A stretch of 64,000 nt of DNA, taken from positions 62,001 through 126,000 of the forward strand of contig JBHGNT010000046.1 of NCBI GenBank assembly GCA_043228905.1, given 5' to 3'. Positions within the stretch are counted from its first letter, which is position 1; every line of letters begins with the position of its first letter. The position numbers and the translations under genes were made by a program. The DNA is from Azolla caroliniana. Lineage: Eukaryota > Polypodiophyta. The notes below the pieces were generated by a model. The model was not told the origin of the DNA. It did not search any database and worked only from the letters and a program-made list of their open reading frames with translations. Shown here in pieces: positions 24,546 to 38,607 of the stretch.

Positions 24546-26325
24546 AATTGCATATTATAGCTAGCGCTGTCAGCTTCGATACGCATGTTTGAACACAAAA
24601 ATCCGATATCACACGAGCAAGGTATGAACATTTTGTTTTACTCAAGGGCTCCTCTCAACTCCCTCCTCATGTTTGGTAATTTCGTCATGTCTCTCGACCT
24701 GAGTTTCAAAATCTTGATTTTTTAATTCCATATCATAGCTAGCGTTGTTAGCTTCGATTCGCATGTTTGAACACAAAAATCCGATATTACACGAGCCAGG
24801 TATGAACATTGTATTTTACTCAAGGGCTCCTCTGAACTCCCTCCTAAAATTTGGTAATTTCATCATGTCTTTCGACCTGAGTTTCAAAATCTCGATTTTT
24901 TAATTCCATATCATAGCTAGTGTTGTTAGCTTCGATTCGCATGTTTGAGCACAAAAATCCGATATCACACGAGCCACGTATGAACATTTTATTTTACCTC
25001 CAAGCTATTCTCAACTCACTCGTCAAATTTGGTAATTTCGTCATGTCTCTCTACCTGAGTTTCAAAATCTTGATTTTTTAATTCCATATCATAGCTAGCG
25101 CTGTTAGCTTCGATTCGCATGTTTGAACACAAAAATCCGATATCACACGAGCAAGGTATGAACATTTTGTTTTACTCAAAGGCTCTTCTCAACTCCCTCC
25201 TCATGTTTGGTAATTTCGTCATGTCTCTGGACCTGAGTTTCAAAATCTTGATTTTTTAATTCTATATCATAGCTAGCGTTGTTAGCTTCGATTCGCATGT
25301 TTGAGCACAAAAATTCGATATCACACTCGCCAGGTATGAACATTTTAATTTACTCAAGGCCTCCTCTCAACTAACTCCTCAAATTTGGTAATTTCGTCAT
25401 GTCTCTCGACCTGAGTTTCAAAATCTTGATTTTTTAATTCCATATCATAGCTAGCGTTGTTAGCTTCGATTCGCATGTTTGAACACAAAAATCCGATATC
25501 ACACGAGCCAGGTATGAACATTTTAATTTACTGAAGGGCTCCTCTCAACTCCCTCCTCATGTTTGGTAATTTCGTCATGTCTCTCGACCTGAGTTTCAAA
25601 ATCTTGATTTTTTAATTCCATATCATAGCTAGCGTTGTTAGCTTCGATTCGCATGTTTGAACACAAAAATCCGATATTACACGTGCCAGGTATGAACATT
25701 TTAATTTACTCAAGGGCTCCTCTCAACTCACTCCTCAAATTTGGTAATTTCGTCATGTCTCTCGACCTGAGTTTCAAAATCTTGATTTTGTAAATCCATA
25801 TCATAGCTAGCGTTGTTAGCTTCGATTCGCATGTTTGAACTCAAAAATCCGATATCACACGACCCAGGTATGAACATTTTAATTTACTCAAGGGCTCTTC
25901 CCAACTCACTCCTCAAATTTGGTAATTTCGTCATGTCTCTCGACCTGAGTTTCAAAATCTTGATTTTTTAATTCGATATCATAGCTAGCGTTGTTAGCTT
26001 CGATTCGCATGTTTGAACACAAAAATCCGATAGCACACGAGCCAGGTATGAACATTTTAATTTACTCAAGGGCTCCTCTCAACTCACTCCTCAAATTTGG
26101 TAATTTCATCATGTCTCTCGACCTGAGTTTCAAAATCTTGATTTTTTAATTCCATATCATAGCTAGCGTTGTTAGCTTCGATTCGCATGTTTGAACACAA
26201 AAATCCGATATGACACGAGCCACGTATGAACATTTTAATTTTCCTACTAGCTCTTCCCAACTCACTCCTCAAATTTGCTAATTTCGTCATGTCTCTCGAC
26301 CTGAGTTTCAAAATCTTGATTTTTT
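24546..26325 (+). repeat. Block C, 10-monomer unit 2 (1780 bp)
   Basis: It has the same cassette c1-c5 (24546-25435), but a different tail. c6 (CTGAAGGGC), c7 (CACGTGCC), c8 (GAACTCAAA) and a CCGATAGCAC monomer come before the closing GAGCCACG monomer, here with CGATATGACAC. The total length is still ten monomers. Confidence 0.9.
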
Positions 26326-28105
26326 AATTGCATATTATAGCTAGCGCTGTCAGCTTCGATACGCATGTTTGAACACAAAAATCCGATATCACACGAGCAA
26401 GGTATGAACATTTTGTTTTACTCAAGGGCTCCTCTCAACTCCCTCCTCATGTTTGGTAATTTCGTCATGTCTCTCGACCTGAGTTTCAAAATCTTGATTT
26501 TTTAATTCCATATCATAGCTAGCGTTGTTAGCTTCGATTCGCATGTTTGAACACAAAAATCCGATATTACACGAGCCAGGTATGAACATTGTATTTTACT
26601 CAAGGGCTCCTCTGAACTCCCTCCTAAAATTTGGTAATTTCATCATGTCTTTCGACCTGAGTTTCAAAATCTCGATTTTTTAATTCCATATCATAGCTAG
26701 TGTTGTTAGCTTCGATTCGCATGTTTGAGCACAAAAATCCGATATCACACGAGCCACGTATGAACATTTTATTTTACCTCCAAGCTATTCTCAACTCACT
26801 CGTCAAATTTGGTAATTTCGTCATGTCTCTCTACCTGAGTTTCAAAATCTTGATTTTTTAATTCCATATCATAGCTAGCGCTGTTAGCTTCGATTCGCAT
26901 GTTTGAACACAAAAATCCGATATCACACGAGCAAGGTATGAACATTTTGTTTTACTCAAAGGCTCTTCTCAACTCCCTCCTCATGTTTGGTAATTTCGTC
27001 ATGTCTCTGGACCTGAGTTTCAAAATCTTGATTTTTTAATTCCATATCATAGCTAGCGTTGTTAGCTTCGATTCGCATGTTTGAGCACAAAAATTCGATA
27101 TCACACTCGCCAGGTATGAACATTTTAATTTACTCAAGGCCTCCTCTCAACTAACTCCTCAAATTTGGTAATTTCGTCATGTCTCTCGACCTGAGTTTCA
27201 AAATCTTGATTGTTTAATTCCATATCATAGCTAGCGTTGTTAGCTTCGATTCGCATGTTTGAACACAAAAATCCGATATCACACGAGCCAGGTATGAACA
27301 TTTTAATTTACTGAAGGGCTCCTCTCAACTCCCTCCTCATGTTTGGTAATTTCGTCATGTCTCTCGACCTGAGTTGCAAAATCTTGATTTTTTAATTCCA
27401 TATCATAGCTAGCGTTGTTAGCTTCGATTCGCATGTTTGAACACAAAAATCCGATATTACACGTGCCAGGTATGAACATTTTAATTTACTCAAGGGCTCC
27501 TCTCAACTCACTCCTCAAATTTGGTAATTTCGTCATGTCTCTCGACCTGAGTTTCAAAATCTTGATTTTGTAAATCCATATCATAGCTAGCGTTGTTAGC
27601 TTCGATTCGCATGTTTGAACTCAAAAATCCGATATCACACGACCCAGGTATGAACATTTTAATTTACTCAAGGGCTCTTCCCAACTCACTCCTCAAATTT
27701 GGTAATTTCGTCATGTCTCTCGACTTGAGTTTCAAAATCTTGATTTTTTAATGCCATATCATAGCTAGCGTTGTTAGCTTCGATTCGCATGTTTGAACAC
27801 AAACATCCGATATCACACGAGCAAGGAATGAACATTTTAATTTACTCAAGGGCTCCTCTCAACTGCCTCCTAAAATTTGGTAATTTCATCATGTCTTTCG
27901 ACCTGAGTTTCAAAATCTCGATTTTTTAATTCCATAGCATAGCTAGTGCTGTTAGCTTCGATTCGCATGTTTGAGCACAAAAATCCGATATCACACGACC
28001 CACGTATGAACATTTTAATTTTCCTACTAGCTCTTCCCAACTCACTCCTCAAATTTTGTAATTTCGTCATGTCTCTCGACCTGAGTTTCAAAATCTTGAT
28101 TTTTT
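26326..28105 (+). repeat. Block C, 10-monomer unit 3 (1780 bp)
   Basis: Cassette c1-c5 (26326-27215) followed by c6-c10. With the following c11 it recurs at 32556-34513 at offset 6230 (35 x 178). Private changes here include TTGATTGTTTAATTC (about 27208) and GAGTTGCAAAATC (about 27371). Confidence 0.9.
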
Positions 28106-29529
28106 AATTCCATATCATAGGTAGCGTTGTTAGCTTCGATTCTCATGTTTGAGCACAAAAATCCGATATCACACTCGCCTGGTATGAACATTTTAATTTA
28201 CTCAAGGGCTCCTCTCAACTCACTCCTCAAATTTGGTAATTTCGTCATGTCTCTCGACCTGAGTTTCAAAATCTTGATTTTTTAATTCGATATCATAGCT
28301 AGCGTTGTTAGCTTCGATTCGCATGTTTGAACACAGAAATCCGATACCACACGACCCAGGTATGAACATTTTAATTTACTCAAGGGCTCCTCTCAACTAA
28401 CTCCTCAAATTTGGTAATTTCATCATGTCTCTCGACCTGAGTTTCAAAATCTTGATTTTTTAATTCCATATCATAGCTAGCGTTGTTAGCTTCGATTCGC
28501 ATGTTTGAACACAAAAATCCGATATCACACGAGCCAGGTATGAACATTTTAATTTACTGAAGGGCTCCTCTCAACTCCCTCCTCATGTTTGGTAATTTCG
28601 TCATGTCTCTCGACCTGAGTTTCAAAATCTTGATTTTTTAATTCCATATCATAGCTAGCGTTGTTAGCTTCGATTCGCATGTTTGAGCACAAAAATCCGA
28701 TATCACACGAGCCACGCATGAACATTTTATTTTACCTCCAAGCTATTCTCAACTCACTCGTCAAATTTGGTAATTTCGTCATGTCTCTCTACCTGAGTTT
28801 CAAAATCTTGATTTTTTAATTCCATATCATAGCTAGCGCTGTTAGCTTCGATTCGCATGTTTGAACACAAAAATCCGATATCACACGAGCAAGGTATGAA
28901 CATTGTGTTTTACTCAAAGGCTCTTCTCAACTCCCTCCTCATGTTTGGTAATTTCGTCATGTCTCTGGACCTGAGTTTCAAAATCTTGATTTTTTAATTC
29001 CATATCATAGCTAGCGTTGTTAGCTTCGATTCGCATGTTTGAGCACAAAAATTCGATATCACACTCGCCAGGTATGAACATTTTAATTTACTCAAGGCCT
29101 CCTCTCAACTAACTCCTCAAATTTGGTAATTTCGTCATGTCTCTCGACCTGAGTTTCAAAATCTTGATTTTTTAATTCCATATCATAGCTAGCGTTGTTA
29201 GCTTCGATTCGCATGTTTGAACACAAAAATCCGATATCACACGAGCCACGTATGAACATTTTAATTTACTCAAGGGCTCCTCTCAACTCACTCCTCAAAT
29301 TTGGTAATTTCGTCATGTCTCTCGACCTGAGTTTCAAAATCTTGATTTTGTAAATCCATATCATAGCTAGCGTTGTTAGCTTCGATTCGCATGTTTGAAC
29401 TCAAAAATCCGATATCACACGACCCAGGTATGAACATTTTAATTTACTCAAGGGCTCTTCCCAACTCACTCCTCAAATTTGGTAATTTCGTCATGTCTCT
29501 CGACCTGAGTTTCAAAATCTTGATTTTTT
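28106..29529 (+). repeat. Block C, scrambled stretch of c-type monomers
   Basis: Eight monomers in the order c11, c12, c6, c3-like, c4, c5, a hybrid of the GAGCCACG and c7 types, and c8. The cassette order is broken: c3-c5 follow c6 instead of c2. Joins fall inside monomers at matching positions and the 178-bp phase is kept throughout. An example is 28640-28817, which starts like c7 and continues like c3. Confidence 0.8.
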
Positions 29530-30775
29530 AATGCCATATCATAGCTAGCGTTGTTAGCTTCGATTCGCATGTTTGAACACAAACATCCGATATCACACGA
29601 GCAAGGAATGAACATTTTAATTTACTCAAGGGCTCCTCTCAACTGCCTCCTAAAATTTGGTAATTTCATCATGTCTTTCGACCTGAGTTTCAAAATCTCG
29701 ATTTTTTAATTCCATAGCATAGCTAGTGCTGTTAGCTTCGATTCGCATGTTTGAGCACAAAAATCCGATATCACACGACCCACGTATGAACATTTTAATT
29801 TTCCTACTAGCTCTTCCCAACTCACTCCTCAAATTTTGTAATTTCGTCATGTCTCTCGACCTGAGTTTCAAAATCTTGATTTTTTAATTTCATATCATAG
29901 CTAGCGTTGTTAGCTTCGATTCGCATGTTTGAACACAAACATCCGATATCACACGAGCAAGGAATGAACATTTTAATTTACTCAAGGGCTCCTCTCAACT
30001 GCCTCCTAAAATTTGGTAATTTCATCATGTCTTTCGACCTGAGTTTCAAAATCTCGATTTTTTAATTCCATAGCATACCTAGTGCTGTTAGCTTCGATTC
30101 GCATGTTTGAGCACAAAAATCCGATATCACACGACCCACGTATGAACATTTTAATTTTCCTACTAGCTCTTCCCAACTCACTCCTCAAATTTTGTAATTT
30201 CGTCATGTCTCTCGACCTGAGTTTCAAAATCTTGATTTTTTAATTCCATATCATAGGTAGCGTTGTTAGCTTCGATTCTCATGTTTGAGCACAAAAATCC
30301 GATATCACACTCGCCTGGTATGAACATTTTAATTTACTCAAGGGCTCTTCCCAACTCAATCCTCAAATTTGGTAATTTCGTCATGTCTCTCGACCTGAGT
30401 TTCAAAATCTTGATTTTTTAATGCCATATCATAGCTAGCGTTGTTAGCTTCGATTCGCATGTTTGAACACTAACATCCGATATCACACGAGCAAGGAATG
30501 AACATTTTAATTTACTCAAGGGCTCCTCTCAACTGCCTCCTAAAATTTGGTAATTTCATCATGTCTTTCGACCTGAGTTTCAAAATCTCGATTTTTTAAT
30601 TCCATAGCATAGCTAGTGCTGTTAGCTTCGATTCGCATGTTTGAGCACAAAAATCCGATATCACACGACCCACGTATGAACATTTTAATTTTCCTACTAG
30701 CTCTTCCCAACTCACTCCTCAAATTTTGTAATTTCGTCATGTCTCTCGACCTGAGTTTCAAAATCTTGATTTTTT
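29530..30775 (+). repeat. Block C, tandem c9-c10 dimers
   Basis: c9 (AAACATCC, GAGCAAGGAATG, CTGCCTCCTAAA) and c10 (TAGCATA, TGCTG, GACCCACG, CCTACTAGC, AATTTTGTAATTTC) occur as pairs at 29530-29885, 29886-30241 and 30420-30775. One monomer (30242-30419), which starts as c11 and ends as c8, separates the second and third pairs. The 356-bp dimer is the shortest HOR in the window. Confidence 0.88.
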
Positions 30776-31309
30776 AATTCCATATCATAGGTAGCGTTGT
30801 TAGCTTCGATTCTCATGTTTGAGCACAAAAATCCGATATCACACTCGCCTGGTATGAACATTTTAATTTACTCAAGGGCTCCTCTCAACTCACTCCTCAA
30901 ATTTGGTAATTTCGTCATGTCTCTCGACCTGAGTTTCAAAATCTTGATTTTTTAATTCCATATCATAGGTAGCGTTGTTAGCTTCGATTCGCATGTTTGA
31001 ACACAGAAATCCGATATCACACGACCCAGGTATGAACATTTTAATTTACTCAAGGACTCTTCCCAACTCACTCCTCAAATTTGGTAATTTCGTCATGTCT
31101 CTCGACCTGAGTTTCAAAATCTTGATTTTTTAATGCCATATCATAGCTAGCGTTGTTAGCTTCGATTCGCATGTTTAAACACAAACATCCGATATCACAC
31201 GAGCAAGGAATGAACATTTTCATTTACCTCCAAGCTATTCTCAACTTACTCCTCAAATTTGCTAATTTCATCAAGTCTCTTGACCTGAGTTTCAAAAACT
31301 TGATTTTTT
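30776..31309 (+). repeat. Block C, c11-c12 and a chimeric monomer
   Basis: Three monomers: c11 (ATAGGTAGCG, TCTCATG), a c12/c8-like monomer that also has ATAGGTAGCG and CAAGGACTC, and 31132-31309. The last starts as c9 (AATGCC, AAACATCC, GAGCAAGGAATG) and ends as the TTTTCATTTACC/CATCAAGTC type. It is a clear within-monomer crossover product with a private GTTTAAACAC. Confidence 0.85.
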
Positions 31310-32555
31310 AATTCTATATCATAGCTAGCGTTGTTAGCTGCGATTCGCATGTTTGACCACAAAAATCCGATATCACACGAGCCAGGTATGAACATTTTAA
31401 TTTTCCTACTAGCTCTTCCCAACTCACTCCTCAAATTTGGTAATTTCGTCATGTCTCTCGACCTGAGTTTCAAAATCTTGATTTTGGATTTCTATATCAT
31501 AGCTAGCGTTTTTAGCTTCGATTCGCATGTTTGAACACAAAAATGCGATATCACACGAGCCAGGTATGAACATTTTAATTTACTCAAGGGCTCCTCTCAA
31601 CTCACTCCTCATATTTGGCAATTTTGTCATGTCTCTCGACCTGAGTTTCAAAATCTTGATTTTTTATTTCTATATCATAGCTAGCAATGTTAGCTTCGAT
31701 TCGCATGTTTGAACACAAAATTGCGATATCACACGAGCCAGGTATGAACATTTTCATTTACTCAAGGGCTCCTCTCAACTCCCTCCTCATGTTTGGTAAT
31801 TTCATCATGTCTCTCGACGTGAGTTTCAAAATCTTGATTTTTTAATTCCATATCATAGCTAGCGTTGTTAGCTTCGATTCGCATGTTTGAACACAAAAAT
31901 CCGATATCACACGACCCAGGTATGAACATTTTAATTTACTCAAGGGCTCCTCTCAACTCACTCGTCAAATTTGGTAATTTCGTCATGGTTCTCGACCTGA
32001 GTTTCATAATCTTGATTTTTTAATTCCATATCATAGCTAGCGATGTTAGCTTCGATTCGCATGTTTGAACACAAAAATCCGATATCACACGAGCCAGGTA
32101 TGAACATTTTCATTTACCTCCAAGCTATTCTCAACTTACTCCTCAAATTTGCTAATTTCATCATGTCTCTCGACCTGAGTTTCAAAATCTTGATTTTTTA
32201 ATGCCATATCATAGCTAGCGTTGTTAGCTTCGATTCGCATGTTTGAGCATAAAAATTCGATATCACACGAGCCAGGTATGAACATTTTAATTTACTCAAG
32301 GGCTCCTCTCAACTCACTCCTCAAATTTGGTAATTTCATCATGTCTCTCGACCTGAGTTTCAAAATCTTGATTTTTTAATTCCATATCATAGCTAGCGTT
32401 GTTAGCTTCGATTCGCATGTTTGAACACAAAAATCCGATATCACACGAGCCACGTATGAACATTTTAATTTTCCTACTAGCTCTTCCCAACTCACTCCTC
32501 AAATTTGCTAATTTCGTCATGTCTCTCGACCTGAGTTTCAAAATCTTGATTTTTT
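31310..32555 (+). repeat. Block C, seven-monomer copy of 21520-22765
   Basis: Seven monomers match 21520-22765 at offset 9790 (55 x 178). They begin with GCTGCGATTCG/GACCAC and GATTTTGGATTTC, then TAGCGTTTTTAGC, TAGCAATG, TAGCGATG and AATGCC/GAGCAT. Small differences include CTCATATTTGG (about 31606) and AAATTGCG (about 31719). Confidence 0.9.
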
Positions 32556-34513
32556 AATTGCATATTATAGCTAGCGCTGTCAGCTTCGATACGCATGTTT
32601 GAACACAAAAATCCGATATCACACGAGCAAGGTATGAACATTTTGTTTTACTCAAGGGCTCCTTTCAACTCCCTCCTCATGTTTGGTAATTTCGTCATGT
32701 CTCTCGACCTGAGTTTCAAAATCTTGATTTTTTAATTCCATATTATAGCTAGCGTTGTTAGCTTCGATTCGCATGTTTGAACACAAAAATCCGATATTAC
32801 ACGAGCCAGGTATGAACATTGTATTTTACTCAAGGGCTCCTCTGAACTCCCTCCTAAAATTTGGTAATTTCATCATGTCTTTCGACCTGAGTTTCAAAAT
32901 CTCGATTTTTTAATTCCATATCATAGCTAGTGTTGTTAGCTTCGATTCGCATGTTTGAGCACAAAAATCCGATATCACACGAGCCACGTATGAACATTTT
33001 ATTTTACCTCCAAGCTATTCTCAACTCACTCGTCAAATTTGGTAATTTCGTCATGTCTCTCGACCTGAGTTTCAAAATCTTGATTTTTTAATTCCATATC
33101 ATAGCTAGCGCTGTTAGCTTCGATTCGCATGTTTGAACACAAAAATCCGATATCACACGAGCAAGGTATGAACATTTTGTTTTACTCAAGGGCTCTTCTC
33201 AACTCCCTCCTCATGTTTGGTAATTTCGTCATGTCTCTCGACCTGAGTTTCAAAATCTTGATTTTTTAATTCCATATCATAGCTAGCGTTGTTAGCTTCG
33301 ATTCGCATGTTTGAGCACAAAAATTCGATATCACACTCGCCAGGTATGAACATTTTAATTTACTCAAGGCCTCCTCTCAACTAACTCCTCAAATTTGGTA
33401 ATTTCGTCATGTCTCTCGACCTGAGTTTCAAAATCTTGATTTTTTAATTCCATATCATAGCTAGCGTTGTTAGCTTCGATTCGCATGTTTGAACACAAAA
33501 ATCCGATATCACACGAGCCAGGTATGAACATTTTAATTTACTCAAGGCCTCCTCTCAACTCCCTCCTCATGTTTGGTAATTTCGTCAAGTCTCTCGACCT
33601 GAGTTTCAAAATCTTGATTTTTTAATTCCATATCATAGCTAGCGTTGTTAGCTTCGATTCGCATGTTTGAACACAAAAATCCGATATTACACGAGCCAGG
33701 TATGAACATTTTAATTTACTCAAGGGCTCCTCTCAACTGACTCCTCAAATTTGGTAATTTCGTCATGTCTCTCGTCCTGAGTTTCAAAATCTTGATTTTG
33801 TAAATCCATATCATAGCTAGCGTTGTTAGCTTCGATTCGCATGTTTGAACTCAAAAATCCGATATCACACGACCCAGATATGAACATTTTAATTTACTCA
33901 AGGGCTCTTCCCAACTCACTCCTCAAATTTGGTAATTTCGTCATGTCTCTCGACCTGAGTTTCAAAATCTTGATTTTTTAATGCCATATCATAGCTAGCG
34001 TTGTTAGCTTCGATTCGCATGTTTGAACACAAACATCCGATATCACACGAGCAAGGAATGAACATTTTAATTTACTCAAGGGCTCCTCTCAACTGCCTCC
34101 TAAAATTTGGTAATTTCATCATGTCTTTCGACCTGAGTTTCAAAATCTCGATTTTTTAATTCCATAGCATACCTAGTGCTGTTAGCTTCGATTCGCATGT
34201 TTGAGCACAAAAATCCGATATCACACGACCCACGTATGAACATTTTAATTTTCCTACTAGCTCTTCCCAACTCACTCCTCAAATTTGGTAATTTCGTCAT
34301 GTCTCTCGACCTGAGTTTCAAAATCTTGATTTTTTAATTCCATATCATAGGTAGCGTTGTTAGCTTCGATTCTCATGTTTGAGCACAAAAATCCGATATC
34401 ACACTCGCCAGGTATGAACATTTTAATTTACTCAAGGGCTCCTCTCAACTCACTCCTCAAATTTGGTAATTTCGTCATGTCTCTCGACCTGAGTTTCAAA
34501 ATCTTGATTTTTT
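32556..34513 (+). repeat. Block C, 11-monomer copy of 26326-28283
   Basis: The monomers c1 to c11 appear in order, matching 26326-28283 at offset 6230. c3 ends CTCTCGACC where the 26326 copy has CTCTCTACC. c4 ends CTCTCGACC instead of CTCTGGACC. A change at about 33778 gives CTCTCGTCC. c10 has the CATACCTAG variant also seen in the second dimer (about 30072). Confidence 0.9.
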
Positions 34514-36115
34514 AATTCGATATCATAGCTAGCGTTGTTAGCTTCGATTCGCATGTTTGAACACAGAAATCCGATATCACACGACCCAGGTATGAACATT
34601 TTAATTTACTCAAGGGCTCTTCCCAACTCACTCGTCAAATTTGGTAATTTCGTCATGTCTCTCGACCTGAGTTTCAAAATCTTGATTTTTTAATTCCATA
34701 TCATAGCTAGCGCTGTTAGCTTCGATTCGCATGTTTGAACACAAAAATCCGATATCACACGAGCAAGGAATGAACATTTTAATTTACTCAAGGGCTCCTC
34801 TCAACTCACTCCTCAAATTTGGTAATTTCGTCATGTCTCTCGACCTGAGTTTCAAAATCTTGATTTTTTAATGCCATATCATAGCTAGCGTTGTTAGCTT
34901 CGATTCGCATGTTTGAACACAAACATCCGATATCACACGAGCAAGGAATGAACATTTTAATTTACTCAAGGGCTCCTCTCAACTCCCTCCTAAAATTTGG
35001 TAATTTCATCATGTCCTTCGACCTGAGTTTCAAAATCTCGATTTTTTAATTCCATAGCATAGCTTGTGCTGTTAGCTTCGATTCGCATGTTTGAACACAA
35101 ACATCCGATATCACACGAGCAAGGAATGAACATTTTAATTTACTCAAGGGCTCCTCCAAACTCACTCCTCAAATTTGCTAATTTCGTCATGTCTCTCGAC
35201 CTGAGTTTCAAAATCTTGATTTTTTAATTGCATATTATAGCTAGCGCTGTCAGCTTCGATACGCATGTTTGAACACAAAAATCCGATATCACACGAGCAA
35301 GGTATGAACATTTTGTTTTACTCAAGGGCTCCTCTCAACTCCCTCCTCATGTTTGGTAATTTCGTCATGTCTCTCGACCTGAGTTTCAAAATCTTGATTT
35401 TTTAATTCCATATCATAGCTAGCGTTGTTAGCTTCGATTCGCATGTTTGAACACAAAAATCCGATATTACACGAGCCAGGTATGAACATTGTATTTTACT
35501 CAAGGGCTCCTCTGAACTCCCTCCTAAAATTTGGTAATTTCATCATGTCTTTCGACCTGAGTTTCAAAATCTCGATTTTTTAATTCCATATCATAGCTAG
35601 TGTTGTTAGCTTCGATTCGCATGTTTGAGCACAAAAATCCGATATCACACGAGCCACGTATGAACATTTTATTTTACCTCCAAGCTATTCTCAACTCACT
35701 CGTCAAATTTGGTAATTTCGTCATGTCTCTCGACCTGAGTTTCAAAATCTTGATTTTTTAATTCCATATCATAGCTAGCACTGTTAGCTTCGATTCGCAT
35801 GTTTGAACACAAAAATCCGATATCACACGAGCAAGGTATGAACATTTTGTTTTACTCAAGGGCTCTTCTCAACTCCCTCCTCATGTTTGGTAATTTCGTC
35901 ATGTCTCTCGACCTGAGTTTCAAAATCTTGATTTTTTAATTCCATATCATAGCTAGCGTTGTTAGCTTCGATTCGCATGTTTGAGCACAAAAATTCGATA
36001 TCACACTCGCCAGGTATGAACATTTTAATTTACTCAAGGCCTCCTCTCAACTAACTCCTCAAATTTGGTAATTTCGTCATGTCTCTCGACCTGAGTTTCA
36101 AAATCTTGATTTTTT
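34514..36115 (+). repeat. Block C, second 9-monomer HOR copy 1 (1602 bp)
   Basis: The unit is a c12-like monomer (ACAGAAATCC, GACCCAGG, GCTCTTCCC), a GCGCTG/GAGCAAGGAATG monomer, an AATGCC/AAACATCC monomer, a TAGCATAG monomer with CTCCTCCAAAC, then c1-c5. It restarts at 36116. The copy has AATTCGATATC at its start and GCTTGTGCTG at about 35062, where the next copy has AATTCCATATC and GCTAGTGCTG. Confidence 0.94.
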
Positions 36116-37717
36116 AATTCCATATCATAGCTAGCGTTGTTAGCTTCGATTCGCATGTTTGAACACAGAAATCCGATATCACACGACCCAGGTATGAACA
36201 TTTTAATTTACTCAAGGGCTCTTCCCAACTCACTCGTCAAATTTGGTAATTTCGTCATGTCTCTCGACCTGAGTTTCAAAATCTTGATTTTTTAATTCCA
36301 TATCATAGCTAGCGCTGTTAGCTTCGATTCGCATGTTTGAACACAAAAATCCGATATCACACGAGCAAGGAATGAACATTTTAATTTACTCAAGGGCTCC
36401 TCTCAACTCACTCCTCAAATTTGGTAATTTCGTCATGTCTCTCGACCTGAGTTTCAAAATCTTGATTTTTTAATGCCATATCATAGCTAGCGTTGTTAGC
36501 TTCGATTCGCATGTTTGAACACAAACATCCGATATCACACGAGCAAGGAATGAACATTTTAATTTACTCAAGGGCTCCTCTCAACTCCCTCCTAAAATTT
36601 GGTAATTTCATCATGTCCTTCGACCTGAGTTTCAAAATCTCGATTTTTTAATTCCATAGCATAGCTAGTGCTGTTAGCTTCGATTCGCATGTTTGAACAC
36701 AAACATCCGATATCACACGAGCAAGGAATGAACATTTTAATTTACTCAAGGGCTCCTCCAAACTCACTCCTCAAATTTGCTAATTTCGTCATGTCTCTCG
36801 ACCTGAGTTTCAAAATCTTGATTTTTTAATTGCATATTATAGCTAGCGCTGTCAGCTTCGATACGCATGTTTGAACACAAAAATCCGATATCACACGAGC
36901 AAGGTATGAACATTTTGTTTTACTCAAGGGCTCCTCTCAACTCCCTCCTCATGTTTGGTAATTTCGTCATGTCTCTCGACCTGAGTTTCAAAATCTTGAT
37001 TTTTTAATTCCATATCATAGCTAGCGTTGTTAGCTTCGATTCGCATGTTTGAACACAAAAATCCGATATTACACGAGCCAGGTATGAACATTGTATTTTA
37101 CTCAAGGGCTCCTCTGAACTCCCTCCTAAAATTTGGTAATTTCATCATGTCTTTCGACCTGAGTTTCAAAATCTCGATTTTTTAATTCCATATCATAGCT
37201 AGTGTTGTTAGCTTCGATTCGCATGTTTGAGCACAAAAATCCGATATCACACGAGCCACGTATGAACATTTTATTTTACCTCCAAGCTATTCTCAACTCA
37301 CTCGTCAAATTTGGTAATTTCGTCATGTCTCTCGACCTGAGTTTCAAAATCTTGATTTTTTAATTCCATATCATAGCTAGCACTGTTAGCTTCGATTCGC
37401 ATGTTTGAACACAAAAATCCGATATCACACGAGCAAGGTATGAACATTTTGTTTTACTCAAGGGCTCTTCTCAACTCCCTCCTCATGTTTGGTAATTTCG
37501 TCATGTCTCTCGACCTGAGTTTCAAAATCTTGATTTTTTAATTCCATATCATAGCTAGCGTTGTTAGCTTCGATTCGCATGTTTGAGCACAAAAATTCGA
37601 TATCACACTCGCCAGGTATGAACATTTTAATTTACTCAAGGCCTCCTCTCAACTAACTCCTCAAATTTGGTAATTTCGTCATGTCTCTCGACCTGAGTTT
37701 CAAAATCTTGATTTTTT
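36116..37717 (+). repeat. Block C, second 9-monomer HOR copy 2 (1602 bp)
   Basis: It matches the preceding unit monomer by monomer at offset 1602, including the rare GTCCTTCGACC and CTCCTCCAAAC variants. Only a couple of single-base differences were seen. Confidence 0.94.
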
Positions 37718-38251
37718 AATTCCATATCATAGCTAGCGTTGTTAGCTTCGATTCGCATGTTTGAACACAGAAATCCGATATCACACGACCCAGGTATGAA
37801 CATTTTAATTTACTCAAGGGCTCTTCCCAACTCACTCGTCAAATTTGGTAATTTCGTCATGTCTCTCGACCTGAGTTTCAAAATCTTGATTTTTTAATTC
37901 CATATCATAGCTAGCGCTGTTAGCTTCGATTCGCATGTTTGAACACAAAAATCCGATATCACACGAGCAAGGAATGAACATTTTAATTTACTCAAGGGCT
38001 CCTCTCAACTCACTCCTCAAATTTGGTAATTTCGTCATGTCTCTCGACCTGAGTTTCAAAATCTTGATTTTTTAATGCCATATCATAGCTAGCGTTGTTA
38101 GCTTCGATTCGCATGTTTGAACACAAACATCCGATATCACACGAGCAAGGAATGAACATTTTAATTTACTCAAGGGCTCCTCTCAACTCCCTCCTAAAAT
38201 TTGGTAATTTCATCATGTCTCTCGACCTGAGTTTCAAAATCTTGATTTTTT
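37718..38251 (+). repeat. Block C, truncated third copy of the 9-mer (3 monomers)
   Basis: Three monomers repeat 36116-36649. The third (38074-38251) changes identity near its end: it has CATCATGTCTCTCGACC and CTTGATTTT where the full copies have GTCCTTCGACC and CTCGATTTT. It then continues into c4, so monomers 4-8 of the unit (through c3) were skipped at an in-register join. Confidence 0.9.
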
Positions 38252-38607
38252 AATTCCATATCATAGCTAGCACTGTTAGCTTCGATTCGCATGTTTGAAC
38301 ACAAAAATCCGATATCACACGAGCAAGGTATGAACATTTTGTTTTACTCAAGGGCTCTTCTCAACTCCCTCCTCATGTTTGGTAATTTCGTCATGTCTCT
38401 CGACCTGAGTTTCAAAATCTTGATTTTTTAATTCCATATCATAGCTAGCGTTGTTAGCTTCGATTCGCATGTTTGAGCACAAAAATTCGATATCACACTC
38501 GCCAGGTATGAACATTTTAATTTACTCAAGGCCTCCTCTCAACTAACTCCTCAAATTTGGTAATTTCGTCATGTCTCTCGACCTGAGTTTCAAAATCTTG
38601 ATTTTTT
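38252..38607 (+). repeat. Block C, terminal c4-c5 pair
   Basis: Two monomers: c4 (TAGCACTG, TTTGTTTTAC, CTCTTCTC) and c5 (GAGCAC, ATTCG, CAAGGCCTCC), of the subtype found in the preceding 9-mers. They end block C. Confidence 0.85.
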
